Source: Hemibagrus wyckioides
Lineage: Eukaryota; Chordata; Actinopteri; Siluriformes; Bagridae
Length of the DNA: 64,000 nucleotides
Assembly (NCBI RefSeq): GCF_019097595.1
Contig: NC_080715.1
Location: 10,559,573-10,623,572 of the forward strand
Reading direction: 5' to 3'
The position numbers and the translations under genes are program-made. This document shows positions 1-12,974 of this stretch, piece after piece (within the stretch, counting starts at the first letter, position 1; each line of letters begins with the position of its first letter). The notes beneath the pieces were generated by a model. That model was not told the DNA's origin and made no database searches. It was given only the letters and a program-made list of their open reading frames with translations.

Positions 1-1663
1 GGTTCTATAAGCAGAAATGTTTTGTTGCTGAGAGAATAAGCAGAGCTGTTTTAAAGGGAAAGGAAGCCTGTAGTAACTCAAAGAATCGCTCTTTACAGCT
101 GTGGTGCTCAGAAAAGCATCCTAAACCAGCCAAACTTTGAGGCGGATGGGATTCAACAGCAAAACTCCAAATCTTGGATTGGAAACAGAATATAAAACAT
201 TGAAATTGTGGTCCAGTGCAGTGTCAGAATATACAAGCAGACATGCAAAACTACAGAGAGAGGTCAAAGCACCACATCTAAGCAAACTGCAGGAAGAACT
301 TCTAGAGTAAAACAAAGAAAAATGACGTTAAAGTACACCTAATGTCTGTTTTCTTGGCACTTAATAAGGCAGAGGAAGCACACATGGCTAGAAACACAAA
401 TGACTCAGTGCTATTGAACCAAAACAGTTTTTGAACCAGCCTTCAAAATGGCTGCAATCCCTCTGCTAAGTTTCATTATCACTACCCTATTTTGTCATCT
501 GGCATGCCAAGGAACTGACACAGCGTGCTGTTGAGAGCGTCGAGTTGTGGCTAGCTGCTCTCTCAGCACAGAAGGAGGCTTTTAAAAGCTCACTTTCACT
601 GCATTAAGGCGTCACAGAGTCCCAGCCAAGCCCATGCGCTTCTCAGTCATCATATTTCACATCAAGGCTGCTGAAAAAGTCAGGGAAATGCCAGCACATG
701 CCGACTGACAAGAACAGAAGCACACTTTTGTCAACAGCTCTTAGTTCATAACGTCGGTTACACACTAGGGTGTGAAAAGTTGGGTGTGAGTCTGTAATAG
801 CAGCATGATAGTCAAGTAACAACTCACGAAGTATAAATGATTGTATCCTCTAGTGTTCAGGTGATCCTGGAGATCTTCACTGCATTAATTAGATTCTCAT
901 GAATGCCCTAAAAGTTAAGTCTGTGAACTAAGTCAGTTTTAGTTCCCAGGAGCTTTGTGTTGTTATTTAGATAAGGGAGATAGTGTCCTTCAAAAGCGGT
1001 ATCTGTGGCTGTTGGCCCAACGCTATCCAGAACTGTCCCCTCTATGATAGCAGGGCTCTGGCAGCATGGCTAGGTGCGTGTCTTTGTGATGGGAAACAAA
1101 GGAGATTAAAGGAGAAGATGACTTTTAAGTAGTTGAGAAATGGCACAGAGTGCTGTATAGATGATGAAAGATGTGTGTGAGAGAGCAATTGAAGTGCATC
1201 AAGAGGAAAAAAAGGAAAGGAAGAGAGGACAGAAAATGGAGTATGAGGAGGGGGGAAAGCTCAGGGGTGTGACAGGTGGAGGGAAAAGGACATCTGAATG
1301 TTAAAAAAGAGTGTTTGCTAAGAGATGCTTGATTCTTAACACCATCAGAAATAGTTTTGTGTTGAATTAAGTAGGTAGAGGTGATGATACCTGCAGTTTA
1401 CACTTCATGATACAGTGATAGGATAAAAGCCTGAAAATTACACTGTTCGGCAGGAAGTTTTTGGGGGAGGTTGTGGGGGTTTCAGTTAAAGCAATGGACA
1501 GAATAAGTGGGAACAAAATGCACCCAGTGGAAAGGCTGAAGTTGATGGGCTGTGGGATGTCAGATACATGCATTTGCTCCTGGGATTGGTTCCTTTCACT
1601 TCCAAGATTTACAGAAATGGCCATGTGAGCCAGAACACACCCAGAATTTTCTGTCCAAAAAAA

Positions 1664-1755
1664 TAAATTTTATTTTATTTTATTTTATTTTATTTTATTT
1701 TATTTTATTTTATTTTATTTTATTTTATTTTATTTTATTTAAATAAATAAATAAA
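1664..1755 (+). repeat. (TTTTA)n microsatellite
   Basis: About 15 uninterrupted TTTTA units followed by AAATA units. Confidence 0.95.
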
Positions 1756-2871
1756 AATGGAGGACCTGCTTGTTATTGAGTATCAATCACAACAGTCTTT
1801 TCCGAGAATCAGCCACCTTATACACTGACATACACTCTGTTGTTTTTAAATGTTTTTTATTCTCTGCCTGGTTGGATTTTCTTGTTGCTGATGTTGACGT
1901 CCGATTACTGCTTGTTTGTGGAATTAAAGAAAACCAAAGAAGCCATAGCTCAAGTATTAAACAGGGGATTTTCAATTAAAAACATGTTTTAATTAGGTGG
2001 GTTTTTTTTGGTGTGTGTATATATAGAAAAATCTTGCCTTTGGCAAGAGAGTAAGGTTGTGGGGTGTTTTCCTGTTTCCCTTTCTAATGGGATTTTGCCT
2101 AATGGTTTATTACTATAAAGTAATACAGCAGGGTGTAATGGAGTCAATGATTTCCAAGAAGATATTCACTCCCAGTTCAGTTCTACATCCAGGATATTAT
2201 ATGAAAATATTATATCTCAGAGTTTCTATGTTTCTTTGTGAACATTATGTTCACTAAAGTGCACACTATCAGAGGTCCATTCGGTCTATTGGATCAGCAT
2301 TAAACCACAGCCGTGATGGTAATAAAACCCATCAGATATAATCAGGTAAAGGTTAAATGTTTAACCTTAACAGCTTTTACACTGTGAAAACCCATTTAAC
2401 CAGCAGTCACACTGAATTTTTCCTGGTGTAGCATTTTTGGAGGGAAGGTAGTGGTTAAGTGCTAATAACAATTCAATCATGAGATATTATGTTGGCTAAG
2501 GAACAGCAAAAAGAAAAAAAAAAAGAAGCAAAAGAAAGTCCTGACCCTAGCCCTACACTTTTTTTTCCATTGCCTCTGAGTTACAGTTCATCTAGATGAA
2601 CTTGCAGGATATAAAATAGGAGGAGGTCGATTTGGTAATAAAGCAAGACACTAAAGATTGAATACAGCAATTTTAAAATAATAGATAACATAGCCAGACC
2701 ACCCACATGCATGTGTTTGGATAGTGCATCTGATGCCTTTATCAAAGTTGGTCAGGTAATGTGGTGGTCCAAAGTGGACTAAAAAGTGTACTAAAGTTTA
2801 AAAAGTAATGTTATACAGGATGATAAAATGTAGAGAGTGAACATGTAGATATATTTTGTAAAAGATAAATA

Positions 2872-3395
2872 CACCGATCAGGCATAACATTATGAGCAGT
2901 GAGAGGTGAAGTGAATAAGACTGATGATCTCCTCATCATGGCACCTGTTAGTGGGTGGGAGATATTAGGCAGCAAGTGAACATCCTCAAAGTTGATGTGT
3001 TAGAAGCAGGAAAAATGAACAAGCGTAAGGATTTGTGCGAGTTTGACGAAGGGCCAGATTGTGATGGCTAGACGACTGGATTAGAGCATATCCAAAACTG
3101 CAGCTCTTGTGGGGTGTTCCCGGTCTGCAGTGGTCAGTATCTACCAAAAGTGGTCCAAGGAAGGAACAGTGGTGAACCGGCAACAGGGTCATGGCCGGCC
3201 AAGGCTCATTGATGCATGTGGGGAGTGAAGGCCCGTGTGATCCGATCCAAAAGATGAGCTACTGTTGCTCAAATTGCTGAAGAAGTTAATGCTGGTTCTG
3301 ACAGAAAGGTGTCAGAATACACGTTGCATCACAGTTTGTTGCGTATGGGAGCCGCAGACCAGTCAGGGTGGTCATAATGTTATGCCTGGTCAGTG
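2872..3395 (+). mobile_element. Internally deleted Tc1-like element, copy 1
   Basis: 524 bp with near-perfect inverted ends (CACCGATCAGGCATAACATT at the left; the right end is its complement with two changes). TA flanks at 2870-2871 and 3396-3397. The interior resembles only the transposase N-terminal HTH region, with frameshifts, and the catalytic DDE part is missing. It is a different lineage from the 16369 element and a sister of the copy at 56488. Non-autonomous and defective. Confidence 0.88.
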
Positions 3396-4490
3396 TACAT
3401 ATTTAGTTTTACTCTGATTAGTTACTGAATTTACCATGTAAATACAATTTATGCAAAATCACCGATGTGTTGTCATTGCATCGTCATCTGTAGCATTTTA
3501 TCTTAACCACTAACAGAACTGAACCCGCTTTTATTCAGTGAACAGGCTTTTTAAACCAAACAAAATAGTATTTCCAAAAATTATAAGCTCACACTGATAT
3601 TACTAATGATTACAACCATTATAACAAACCAAAAACCATAAAGAAAATCTTCAAATAGTTAGCCTTGGTTGTGTTCAACAGAATGAAACCATCCTTGCCT
3701 TCTCACACACACAGAGAGATCTCTGATCTATTAAGGATAGCTTTCCTTGCTGGTCACTTCAATGCTGCCTGTGCTCTTACACCATTAGCTCCCCAGCCTC
3801 TCTTACTGTAAGGAATGATTAAGGAGCACTCGTTTTTCTTTCTTGTCAGAGTATATCTAGTGCTAAAGAGATTAGTGTGGGGTGTATGGCAGAAAGGGAG
3901 CGTGTGCTAACGGGAGTGCAGCAGTAAAGACCAGGGTTTTCCCGAAGTGTGTTTTCCCCATCAGAATCAGCATCTACTGACACACTCAGATTTCCCTCAG
4001 TGTGCTTTCTTTCTTTCTTTCTTTCTTTCTTTCACCAGTATTTACTTCAATTTGTTGATTAGGGATTCCCATGGGATCTTTGCTGACTGATTTTCTAATT
4101 TATATCCTGAATATCTGCTTTGTGACAATGCCCATTGTTAAATGCTCTATACAAATAAAATCGAATCTTATTGAATTACATTCGATTAGCTCACATTTTA
4201 CCAGTAATTCTCTTCTGCATTATGCAGTTCAGTGAGGTACTGATGCTACTAATCCAAAATGCAGAACTGTCCTTACACTGGATGAATCCATGTCCATTTT
4301 CCCTGCTGGAAAAAAAAAAAAAAATCCAGCTATCTTCTGCCAAAACACAGGCCAAGCTGGACAAGCTGGTAGACCATCTTTGCCAGCTGGATATTTTCCA
4401 TCTTCTTAATTACGGGTCTAAATTGATCATTTTTTCTTTCTGTCTTTTTCTATTATTATTATTATTATTATTATAATTTTCATTTTTCAG

Positions 4491-4797
4491 TAGTGTAAAA
4501 ACTGACATCTTACCAAGAGGAAATATCTTGAATATATATATATATATATATATAACCAAGAAACGTATTATTATTAAACCTATTTGGAGTCATTTTACAT
4601 ATTTTATGCTTTACATTCTTCTTATTCTATTGCCTGGATAATTTTACAAATAAATGATTTAAAACAGAACAAAAAGGTATCAAGCTTGAAATTGTTATTT
4701 TAACAAATCGGTTTAACAATCTTATATTTAGGTTATGTTTATCTCATTATAGGAAATACTAGATATTTAAGGTATATTTAAGATATTTTAGCTTGCT
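4491..4797 (+). repeat. About 300-bp interspersed repeat family, copy A
   Basis: Starts near GTGTAAAAACTGACATCTTA and ends GATATTTTAGCTTGCT. It shares its start with copy B (10187) and its end, inverted, with copy C (10692). An AT microsatellite (4531-4554) interrupts it. A MITE-like origin is inferred from CACTG(C/T)AAAAAC-type ends. Confidence 0.55.
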
Positions 4798-5681
4798 AGG
4801 AAGTGAATCTTTGCAGTGACTCAGGAAGCCCTCTGTTGAAAAAGAAATGTTGAAAAGGGGAATCAAATTCAATACAGATAGTAATAAACTTTGTTCTAAA
4901 TTTAGCCATATGGCTGTGTGTGGAAATTTTTCTGTCTGTTCTGAGTTGTATTTGCAGTACAAAGTGTGTGTAGTATAAGTGTATATATCTGCACGTTTGC
5001 ATATTGACCCACTAGCCACTCACACCATCTTAGACACCCTTAGACACCCACAGAGCATTGCTATTTCTATGCTAATGTAATGCTTACACAGTAAGGGTTT
5101 TAAAAATCTACTATGTAAGAAAAATGTGCCACTAATTAGATGAATTATGTCCAATAATAGTCATAAAACTATTACAGATACACAGGGGAATCCGCTATAT
5201 AAAAAAAAAAAACAGAACACAACTCACGATTGTTCATTTTCAAGAGTTTAAAGTCTGTGATTTTTTATTTATTTATTTTTTGTACACCACTTTGTCTTCC
5301 CTTTGTGTAATTAGTATCGATTGGCCAATGTCTACTTTGTTTATTTACTTTTGATTAATTTACTTATTGTTTACTTAGTTTTTCATGCAAAGACATTTTA
5401 TTGGACAGACCTTGTTGGTGTTTGTTGCACTCTCTAACACTTTTACAGGTGTGTCAGTGAAGCAGGAGTTATTATTTACCCCAGTGCACAAGGAATCTAG
5501 GGAGTGTAATCACTTGATATGGCTGTCAGTGATAAGTCTACAGTCTGGGCTAGAAAAAAATCAGCCCCAGCCTTATTTCTTTCCACCTTTCTGTGGATCT
5601 TTATTTATGACTGTTGATGTTTGTTCTATTGGTTCCAAAAAATAATTTAAAAAATTAATCATTTTTAAGACAACGTGTAAG

Positions 5682-5684
5682 CAA

Positions 5685-5739
<55 letters not shown>

Positions 5740-5741
5740 AA
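5682..5741 (+). repeat. (AAAT)n microsatellite
   Basis: About 15 AAAT units. A (CA)n tract follows at 5859-5892. Confidence 0.95.
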
Positions 5742-5858
5742 ACCAAGAACAATTTTTAAAAATCAGCCTGTATTTTTTATTTGAAACAGAGGGATGGATT
5801 AGTCCTGCTAACCCATTTGTGCTCGCACATACACCAAAACACTGAGTCACCATGTATA

Positions 5859-5859
5859 G

Positions 5860-5892
<33 letters not shown>
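5859..5892 (+). repeat. (CA)n microsatellite
   Basis: About 17 CA units. Confidence 0.95.
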
Positions 5893-5894
<2 letters not shown>

Positions 5895-7502
5895 GTAGCA
5901 TTCCCATACAAAACATACAGCTGCACTCAGCACTAAAGTGTCAGAAGCATAATTTTGTATGTTTTTTTTGTTAAATGGAGCTCTTTTGGTGATTAGTCTA
6001 TGCTTTTAGCACCACATGCATTTGACTGGATGACTCCCTGAGGTGCCTCTATGTGAAGCCATCGAGTCTGAGAGCACCAGTGTGTGTCAGATTTGGGGCG
6101 CCACTTCCTCACCACTTGACTAGAAGCCATGACTCCGATACAATAACTTCAGCAGTTAATCATACCATCTTTCTGTCACTGATCCCAGGCTGCCAGTGGA
6201 GGGTTTATTTGGTTGGTTTACTCAGAAAATGCATCCAGAATTTGAGAAATGAGTCAGCCTCCAAACAGTCTGGTCTCAGAGGCAGCCACATTGCGGCTCT
6301 TTTTCTTTTCCTCTCTCATTCTGTCTACGATTTCATCAGTGGACTCATAAAGCTGGAGGTAGTTAGCTCTTAGTAATTTCTCTAAGAGTGTTTGTTTGCC
6401 ATGACCAATTTCCACAGCAGTTTGTTTTTCCACATTTCTACCACAGCACCACCATGCTAATAAGGTGAAGCCTGTAAATGTATTTTAGGGGTTTTTTTTG
6501 TTGTTGTTGTTGTTGTTATGCTCTATACTTATGTGGGTGTCTTTCTTACTTCTTTAACTTCTTATCCGAAGCTATTTTGACTATTCTGAATTCATACAGC
6601 AAAGCAAGTTATGTAAAAACTACAAATGTAGATGAGTCAGTGGTACATGCATCAGCTTATCAGCACTTCACTCACAATGACAGCGATTGTTAATCTTCTC
6701 CCACGCAGTAGAACGAAAGCAATAGGCTTGGATGAAGTGACCCAGATCAAGTGTTTTAGCATTCTTTCTCTGTCTCCCGAGTGCAAATATGTGACAGGTG
6801 TAAGCCACATAAACGTGTCATCCCCGGCTGCCTGGCACTTGTTCAGCTAGAGCTCAAAGCTGTGATTGCACCTGGGCCAAATCAATATCGGTCAGGAGGA
6901 AAGCTCCAAAAAATTATCGATTCCCCTCTCTCTCTCTCTCTCCCTCTGAGTGATAGAAAGGGTCAGGGAATAGAGGAATGAATGAAAGATAGAGGTCTTT
7001 GGGTCAGCAGGGTGGTGTTTCGGCAGTATAAGAGTGCTGTTTGCCCCCTAGTCACTTCACATTTTTGTTTCCAACACTGCTTTCCAATCCTCCTGAGCTC
7101 AGTAATCACTGTTCCTCAGACCTGGACTACTCAGTTTTGCTATGTTTGGAGCTGGACCGAAAAAAAAGCTGTGTTCAGAACTGAGGTTTTCAATCCCCTG
7201 ACTTGCTAGGAATGTAATAAGACATCTCAGCAGTGGTCACATTCTTTCAAGCGAAGGGCAACTGGTGTAAATGGTTTAGCGGGACGTACAAGATTTCAGT
7301 TTCCATCCGCATCATAGTATAGTATTTCATGCAACAAATGATTAGAGGTGGATGATTTTGATTTTCTTTGTGCTAACAGCATTATCCAGGATCATGGTCA
7401 CAAATTATACAGAATAGTATTAAGAAGCAAGGCTGAGGCTGATTTCTTTCTAGCCAAGACTGTAGAGTTATGCAGCTTATCAATGACAGTTGTGTTGAAT
7501 CA

Positions 7503-7835
7503 CGAGTCAAGTCAAGTCAAGTCAAGAAGCTTTTATTGTCATTTCAACCATATATAGCTGACGCAGTACATATTTGAAATGAGACAACATTTCTCCAGGA
7601 CCTTGGTGCTACATAAAACAACATAACAACATATAGCTACAAAACAAAACAACAAGAGCTAAGGACAGAAAGTAGTTGTGTCCTAGCTACATAAACGTGT
7701 GCAAACAGTGCAAAAGAGACAATACAAAACAACACAAAACAGTACAGGACAAAATAGATAGAATAGCGCCAAACATTTGCTAAAATGTAAACAAGTGGGT
7801 TCATACAGATGAGATGATCACACAAAGTGAACTAA
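7503..7835 (+). repeat. Dispersed repeat beginning with (CAAGT)n
   Basis: Starts with GTCAAGTCAAGTCAAGTCAA then AAGCTTTTATTGTCATTTCA, followed by A/C-rich DNA with repeated ACAAAACAACA-type strings. I recognise this opening as a dispersed repeat in ostariophysan fish genomes, from memory; no coding or terminal repeats are seen. A weaker relative may start near 18490. Confidence 0.5.
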
Positions 7836-9227
7836 CCACCCCCTAGGTTTGGTCTCTGTTTAGGTAGATATTTTTCAGCCTACGTTGCTGGCACATCTGT
7901 AAGACGTCAACAGCAGCGATAAGATAGTTACAGGTTTAATTATCATTAACCAGGTGGATTATATTTTCTGCGTAGAAAGATGCCTTCAGAGCAAACTAAG
8001 AATAGAAAGAGGAAAGAACACATCGTCCAATAAAAGTACAAATTACCAAAAGGCAAATGGCAGACGTTTTGTGCATTTCGGTTTGAATGAAAGTAACCAG
8101 TTGAGAAACTGGAAACACGTATTTCCTAAATCACAAATACAGCTGCATATCTGCTATTAAGTGTGTTTTTGTGTAGTATGCTATAGAAGAGTCTTCCTGA
8201 TATAAAGTATTCCCCAACCCTAATAGATTCACTGTCAAGATGTCAGATTTTATTTGAATATATGATTTTTTTGCAGCTTGCTGTGATGAGTATACCACTA
8301 GAAATATACAAAATGTACTACTTTTGACTCGAAAAGAAAAAGTTTTTCTCAGGGAATTTTCTGTACATGCTGCTCTGCTTCTGTAAGAAGAAAAAAAAAT
8401 GGTAATTGCAGGTTTTAAAATGGTGAGGAGAAAAAAAATCACAGGAACAACAATTAATGCTATTCTGTACAGTGTAAATGTACATTAGATTCCTGTGTTA
8501 CTGAGAAGTTGATTGCAGTGGCAACACATTATTAAGTAAAAAGGCTTCTCTGTCTTCCACTGCCAGATATAAAATATGTATCTGCTGATCCTGTAACAGA
8601 GCTGGGCTGTTAGCTGCTCAATGATGTGTGGATTGAGTTCTGACTATGGCATATGGAGACCTTGGTTTTGTGTGGCTTCTGTGTTTTGGGATAGAAAACA
8701 AGAATCGGGTTGTGGAAAGGATAAAGAGCTGTTTAAAAAGATAAAAGCAAAGGTGCAGCAGGTGACTAGATGTCCTCTTGGTCTAGATGTCCTTTTTGGT
8801 CTGTCTGGGGTTTAGTTTTGCTCATTAGTCAGAAAAACATAAATTATACATAGGTAGACTTTATTTTTTTTTCATGGTATATTTTCCGAATAGAATAGTG
8901 CAATTCAGTATTGTGTGTACAGCAGAGCAGATATTTTTCAGGGGGTGTTTAAAGATTACCTTTCCTGGTAATCCATTTGGGTTTCCTCCATGTTCTCAAA
9001 ATATTTGACAGCCAGGAAGATGGAGCTGAGCCACATTTAGACTGACAGATAAGCACATAACATGCCCAAACAGAGATGTACATTTACAGCGTCATTAAGA
9101 GTCATCAAGAAGTATTCCATATGTTAGACATAGATGCCTTGAGAATCACAATACGAAGTTTAGTGAAAAACGAAGACGTGCAATAACAGTTTGAGTTTCT
9201 TGAATTTGTTAAGCAAAAACATAACCA

Positions 9228-9425
9228 TATGGTGGCACAGTGTGTAGTGTTGATGCCTCACAGCTCCAGTATCTGAGCTCCACTTACAGTCTGTGTGGAG
9301 TTGTGCATGCTCACCAAGCGGGTCTTTTGTTCTCTGATTTTGTCTTAACTTACAAAAACTTTAAATTGTCCCAAGAAGTCCCCACCTTGGCTAGGATAAA
9401 GTGATTACTGACCTTAGATAAGATG
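9228..9425 (+). repeat. Degraded tRNA-SINE/LINE-like repeat
   Basis: Contains GGTGGCACAGTGTGTAGTGT, GCCTCACAGCTCCAGT, then GTCTGTGTGGAGTTGTGCAT, an order typical of a common fish short repeat. It is weathered and has no clear ends. Confidence 0.55.
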
Positions 9426-10186
9426 ACATAAGATAAGAAAATTGATCCTGAATGTAATTTTGTGTCAACTTGCTCAAGACAATTCAAAGAGACTGAGACC
9501 TGAATATGGCTGATAATGGACACTATAATGTACGTAGCTCATGCTCATTCTGGATGTATACCGTATAGTACTTTAGCGTGCCAAAGCTGAAACAAACGTT
9601 TACAGGAGGAGGACCAAAAGGAAAAGCGTTTCATGTTGTTTTGGCAGGAAAAACCCAATTTGGGCCGAAAAGCTAGTATCAGATTTAAACTCCACTGCAT
9701 GCTCTCATTATTCATTCCGCTCATGTGTTCACACTCTCTTCTCTCTTGTAATTTTCTCCTGTGGATTGTCTGTGCAGAACGTAGATGCACTCAAGCAGGC
9801 AGCAGGTGTGTGCTGGAAAACTGAGCATGGTGTATATCCAGGGCATAATTAAACACTATGGAAGCAGTGTTGCTGAAGGACTTTACCGACAAAACCAGTG
9901 TGCCCTCTCTGTTACACACAAACCTCCTGAGCAGATCTCTGACCATGATGAAAAACATGGATATTGTTTCTTGCCTTATTCATTTAGACACATTGATTTT
10001 TATTTATTTATTTTTTTTTAAGTATTCGTTTTCTTTGCTCGGTACACAATATCTAATAATATCAGTGGTCTGGATTGTTTTCGCTGCCTAAAGACTGATC
10101 AATAAGTACATGATACTTGGGAAATGGGATATAATAATCCAATGTATTTAAAATATATAACAAGTTGTTGACATACACGCTTCTTA

Positions 10187-10496
10187 CGCTGCAAAAACTT
10201 ACATCTTAGCAAATACAAATATCTTAAATCTCCTTACATGTATTTAGTATTTCCTGTTATACGATTAGAGCAAACCAAAATATAAGATTAATAAACATAT
10301 TTTGTGATGGTTTTGTTACTCATTTCTTTCTTATTATAACCTTCTTCTTTGTTTTTTGCCACATAATTTATCTTCTTTTGAGAAATCAATGCTAAATATT
10401 TATTATTAGTTCAAGTCTCGTTCAAGCTTGAAATTAGTAATAAAAATAATATGAATAAATAAAAATAATTTTTACTTGCTGTTTTTTTTTGCAGTG
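10187..10496 (+). repeat. About 300-bp interspersed repeat family, copy B
   Basis: Bounded by CGCTGCAAAAACTTACATCT on the left and TTTTTTGCAGTG on the right, roughly complementary ends. The interior is AT-rich and shares CAAGCTTGAAATT with copy A. No coding. Confidence 0.58.
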
Positions 10497-10691
10497 TGTA
10501 TTCTTTAATATTAGTTTATTATTATTGATTTAGGTAAATTAAAGTAATTATAAATGATAAATTATAGTCTGCATATGTGGAAGATCAGTATAATATAATG
10601 TAGGAAATAAAAATGTAAGAAATAAAAATGCAGTGAATAATGGCATAAAATTATTCTGTTGGTTTTTTTTTTAACTTAAAATTAAAATCTA

Positions 10692-11053
10692 CACTGCAAA
10701 GAAAGACAGCAAGCTAAAATATCGATGATATGAATATAGTCTAAATGGTTCAGGATTTTCTACTTAAAGATTTGAAAAAAAAAACAAATAAAATATTATC
10801 GAACCTATTTCAAAGATGTTTTTCTATTCCTATTCCTTTGCCTGTTGGCTGACTATTTTGCTAATTTTAATCATTAAAATTGAATTTCTAGATTTTAAAA
10901 TCTAGAAATTTTAAGCAGTCATTAGAAGCAAAATAAACTGCCAATAGCATAACAAAGTATACGATTTAATTTAATTGATTCATTAAATTAAATTTAATTT
11001 AATCTAAAATATGTCTAGGAATAGTCTTAATAATTTTACGTTTTTTGGCAGTA
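10692..11053 (-). repeat. About 300-bp interspersed repeat family, copy C (inverted)
   Basis: Starts CACTGCAAAGAAAGACAGCA then AGCTAAAATATC, the inverse of the right end of copy A. A poorly preserved opposite end lies near TTACGTTTTTTGGCAGTA (about 11036-11053). It contains a local palindrome around TCTAGATTTTAAAATCTAGA. The right boundary is approximate. Confidence 0.45.
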
Positions 11054-12374
11054 ATTTTTTGTCAGTATAGTTTTGTGTAGTTTGATTTTAGTGTCCTGAA
11101 AGACATTTTCATCAAAATTCTAATTCTGATATGGCTAAAAATTATTTTGTCACGGTATCATCTGTCTTACTTACCCAATAGTTTGAAGAAAATAAAAATC
11201 AGTTTAGCAAATTAATCTCAAACTAGCTTTTACTATTTCATTTCACATGACTTTGATCATCTGAGCTGTGACTACAAATACAAGAGGAAGTACAAGCTGC
11301 TGAGAGAAAGGGCTCCAGCCGATCTGCTAGCATGGAGTAAAGTAGGGATCGTGAGCTGAAGCTGGATGTAACACTAGTGGGAAGTTCATAGAGGAAGAAG
11401 ATAAAGGAAATATAGCATGAGCGCGAGTTGGAGTAGGAGTGGGAGTAAGGAGGATCAAGCTTTAGAGGAGTTACATATTGATGTTCTTCAAATAAACCTT
11501 TCCAATTTTTTTTTTTGCATCTCATTTCTGATTTTAAATGGAACAAAACTCTACATTTGCTCAAGGCTTCTTTGGATAGTTGCTTAGTTATTTGCTTCCT
11601 CAAGGCATTCTACTCTGAACTCTCTCCGACTGGGAAACACTCACTGGTAAGGTTGTATACAGATTCTCCAGAGTGCCTTTAGATTTCTAGATTCTAGTAG
11701 TACTTTTTTTTTTTTCTAAGATTTGTAGAAATAAGTGTTCCTCAAGGATTTGGGAAATTAATGCTTCTTTGCGTCCTGCAGAAGTTCTGCTTGGAGCTTT
11801 CTCTAATGGAGAAACACTGAGCTGTAGTTCCACATAAGAACCCACGCATACAAGATAAAAAAAAAAAAAAAAAAAAGAGTTTTAGATGTAACTTGTTTTC
11901 AGTCTGCTCTGCAAGATTTGTTTTCGTATTTTATTTATTTTAAAAAATGGGGGAAAAAATAATTAAAAGTATAATTAAATATTAAATACTAATAACTAAT
12001 GTTTATTGACAGTTTGCATAGTCTAAATTAGTTTTATACCCAAATTCGGCCCTTATCCATTTAATGCAAAAATTGGTTCACTAGTGACCCATGACATCAT
12101 TTCCCCCTTGCCCATTTTTTTTGCTCAGATTGAGCTCTCTAATATTCTTTAAACCATTTACCAAATACCAAAAGCTCAAAACTCAGAATTCATCTCCAGT
12201 TTGTTTGGTTATAACAAAATAAAACAACAAGCATTAAATAATTGTGATTTTATGATCGATATTCTGCAATATTTAGTTAAATATGTGTTTCATTTATTCT
12301 AGCTGCTGTCAAATTATCTCGGATGAATACCCATGGAGGAAAACGAATCCTTTAAGGGTATTTGGATCGTTAAG

Positions 12375-12478
12375 GCGAAAACTTCGTGAGAGGGTTCTAT
12401 ATGGGATTCTTTCTAGTAGTCAGTAACAATCAGTTGCAGGGTTCTGTATAGAACGTTTAAAGGTTTCCTTCAGTGGAA
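12375..12478. repeat. Possible MITE fragment (GGTTCTATA type)
   Basis: GAGGGTTCTATATGGGATTC and GGGTTCTGTATAGAACGTTT with AAAGGTTTCC resemble a short palindromic fish repeat family built from 'ggttctata...tatagaac' strings. Fragmentary and low confidence. Confidence 0.35.
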
Positions 12479-12659
12479 CAATCAGTGTTTTCTGTGGGCT
12501 TATAACAGAGAAGAGAAGGAAAATATGTTAAACCTGACGCATTGGTAAAAATTGCCACTGCAGATTGCTATTTAAACAAAACATGATTATTGCCTAGAGG
12601 CTGCTGGGACATCATGGGCACTGATCCTAAGCATATAACGCGGGCTGTGGGTGCGGAGG

Positions 12660-12662
12660 CTT

Positions 12663-12707
<45 letters not shown>

Positions 12708-12708
12708 T
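12660..12708 (+). repeat. (CT)n(CA)n microsatellite
   Basis: About 12 CT units followed by about 11 CA units, upstream of the candidate short-isoform promoter. It can form alternative purine/pyrimidine structures but no function is shown. Confidence 0.93.
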
Positions 12709-12762
12709 ACAGCCTCGCTTGGATACACAATTGAGGAGGAAGCAGGGGAGAGATGGGAGGGG

Positions 12763-12930
12763 TATAAAGAAGAATAATGAAGACAGAAGAACGAAATGCT
12801 TTGCCAGTCTGCATCTCTCCATGACGCTCTCTTTAGGGCTGACTCATTCTCTCCCTCTCTCTGTTTATCTCTCTCTCTTTCTCTGTAAAGCAGGGTAGGA
12901 TTGCACGTACGCTATCTCTCCCTCCCCCCA

Positions 12931-12974
<44 letters not shown>

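Larger units (their letters stand above)
1..12600. other. No exon seen: upstream DNA or first intron of a longer speg isoform
   Basis: Apart from the repeats and transposon relics listed separately (also (CTTT)n at 4006-4033 and (ATT)n at 4451-4475), I see no credible coding exon, tRNA or conserved RNA. No Ig-like exon equivalent to the N-terminal Ig1 of long SPEG was found in any frame. Short ORFs here lack family resemblance and codon structure. Confidence 0.6.

Noticed and set aside
6053..6373. 106-aa plus-strand ORF, considered as an upstream speg or independent exon
   Set aside because: No Ig-like pattern, no fitting splice sites, no similarity to SPEG N-terminus.
10880..10915. Short perfect palindrome around TCTAGATTTTAAAATCTAGA as a possible miRNA hairpin or terminator
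   Set aside because: Very short, AT-rich, inside a dispersed repeat; no known precursor resemblance.
11238..11603. 121-aa minus-strand ORF in the upstream region
   Set aside because: No recognisable domain, Ser-rich composition from AT/CT-biased DNA, no supporting context.
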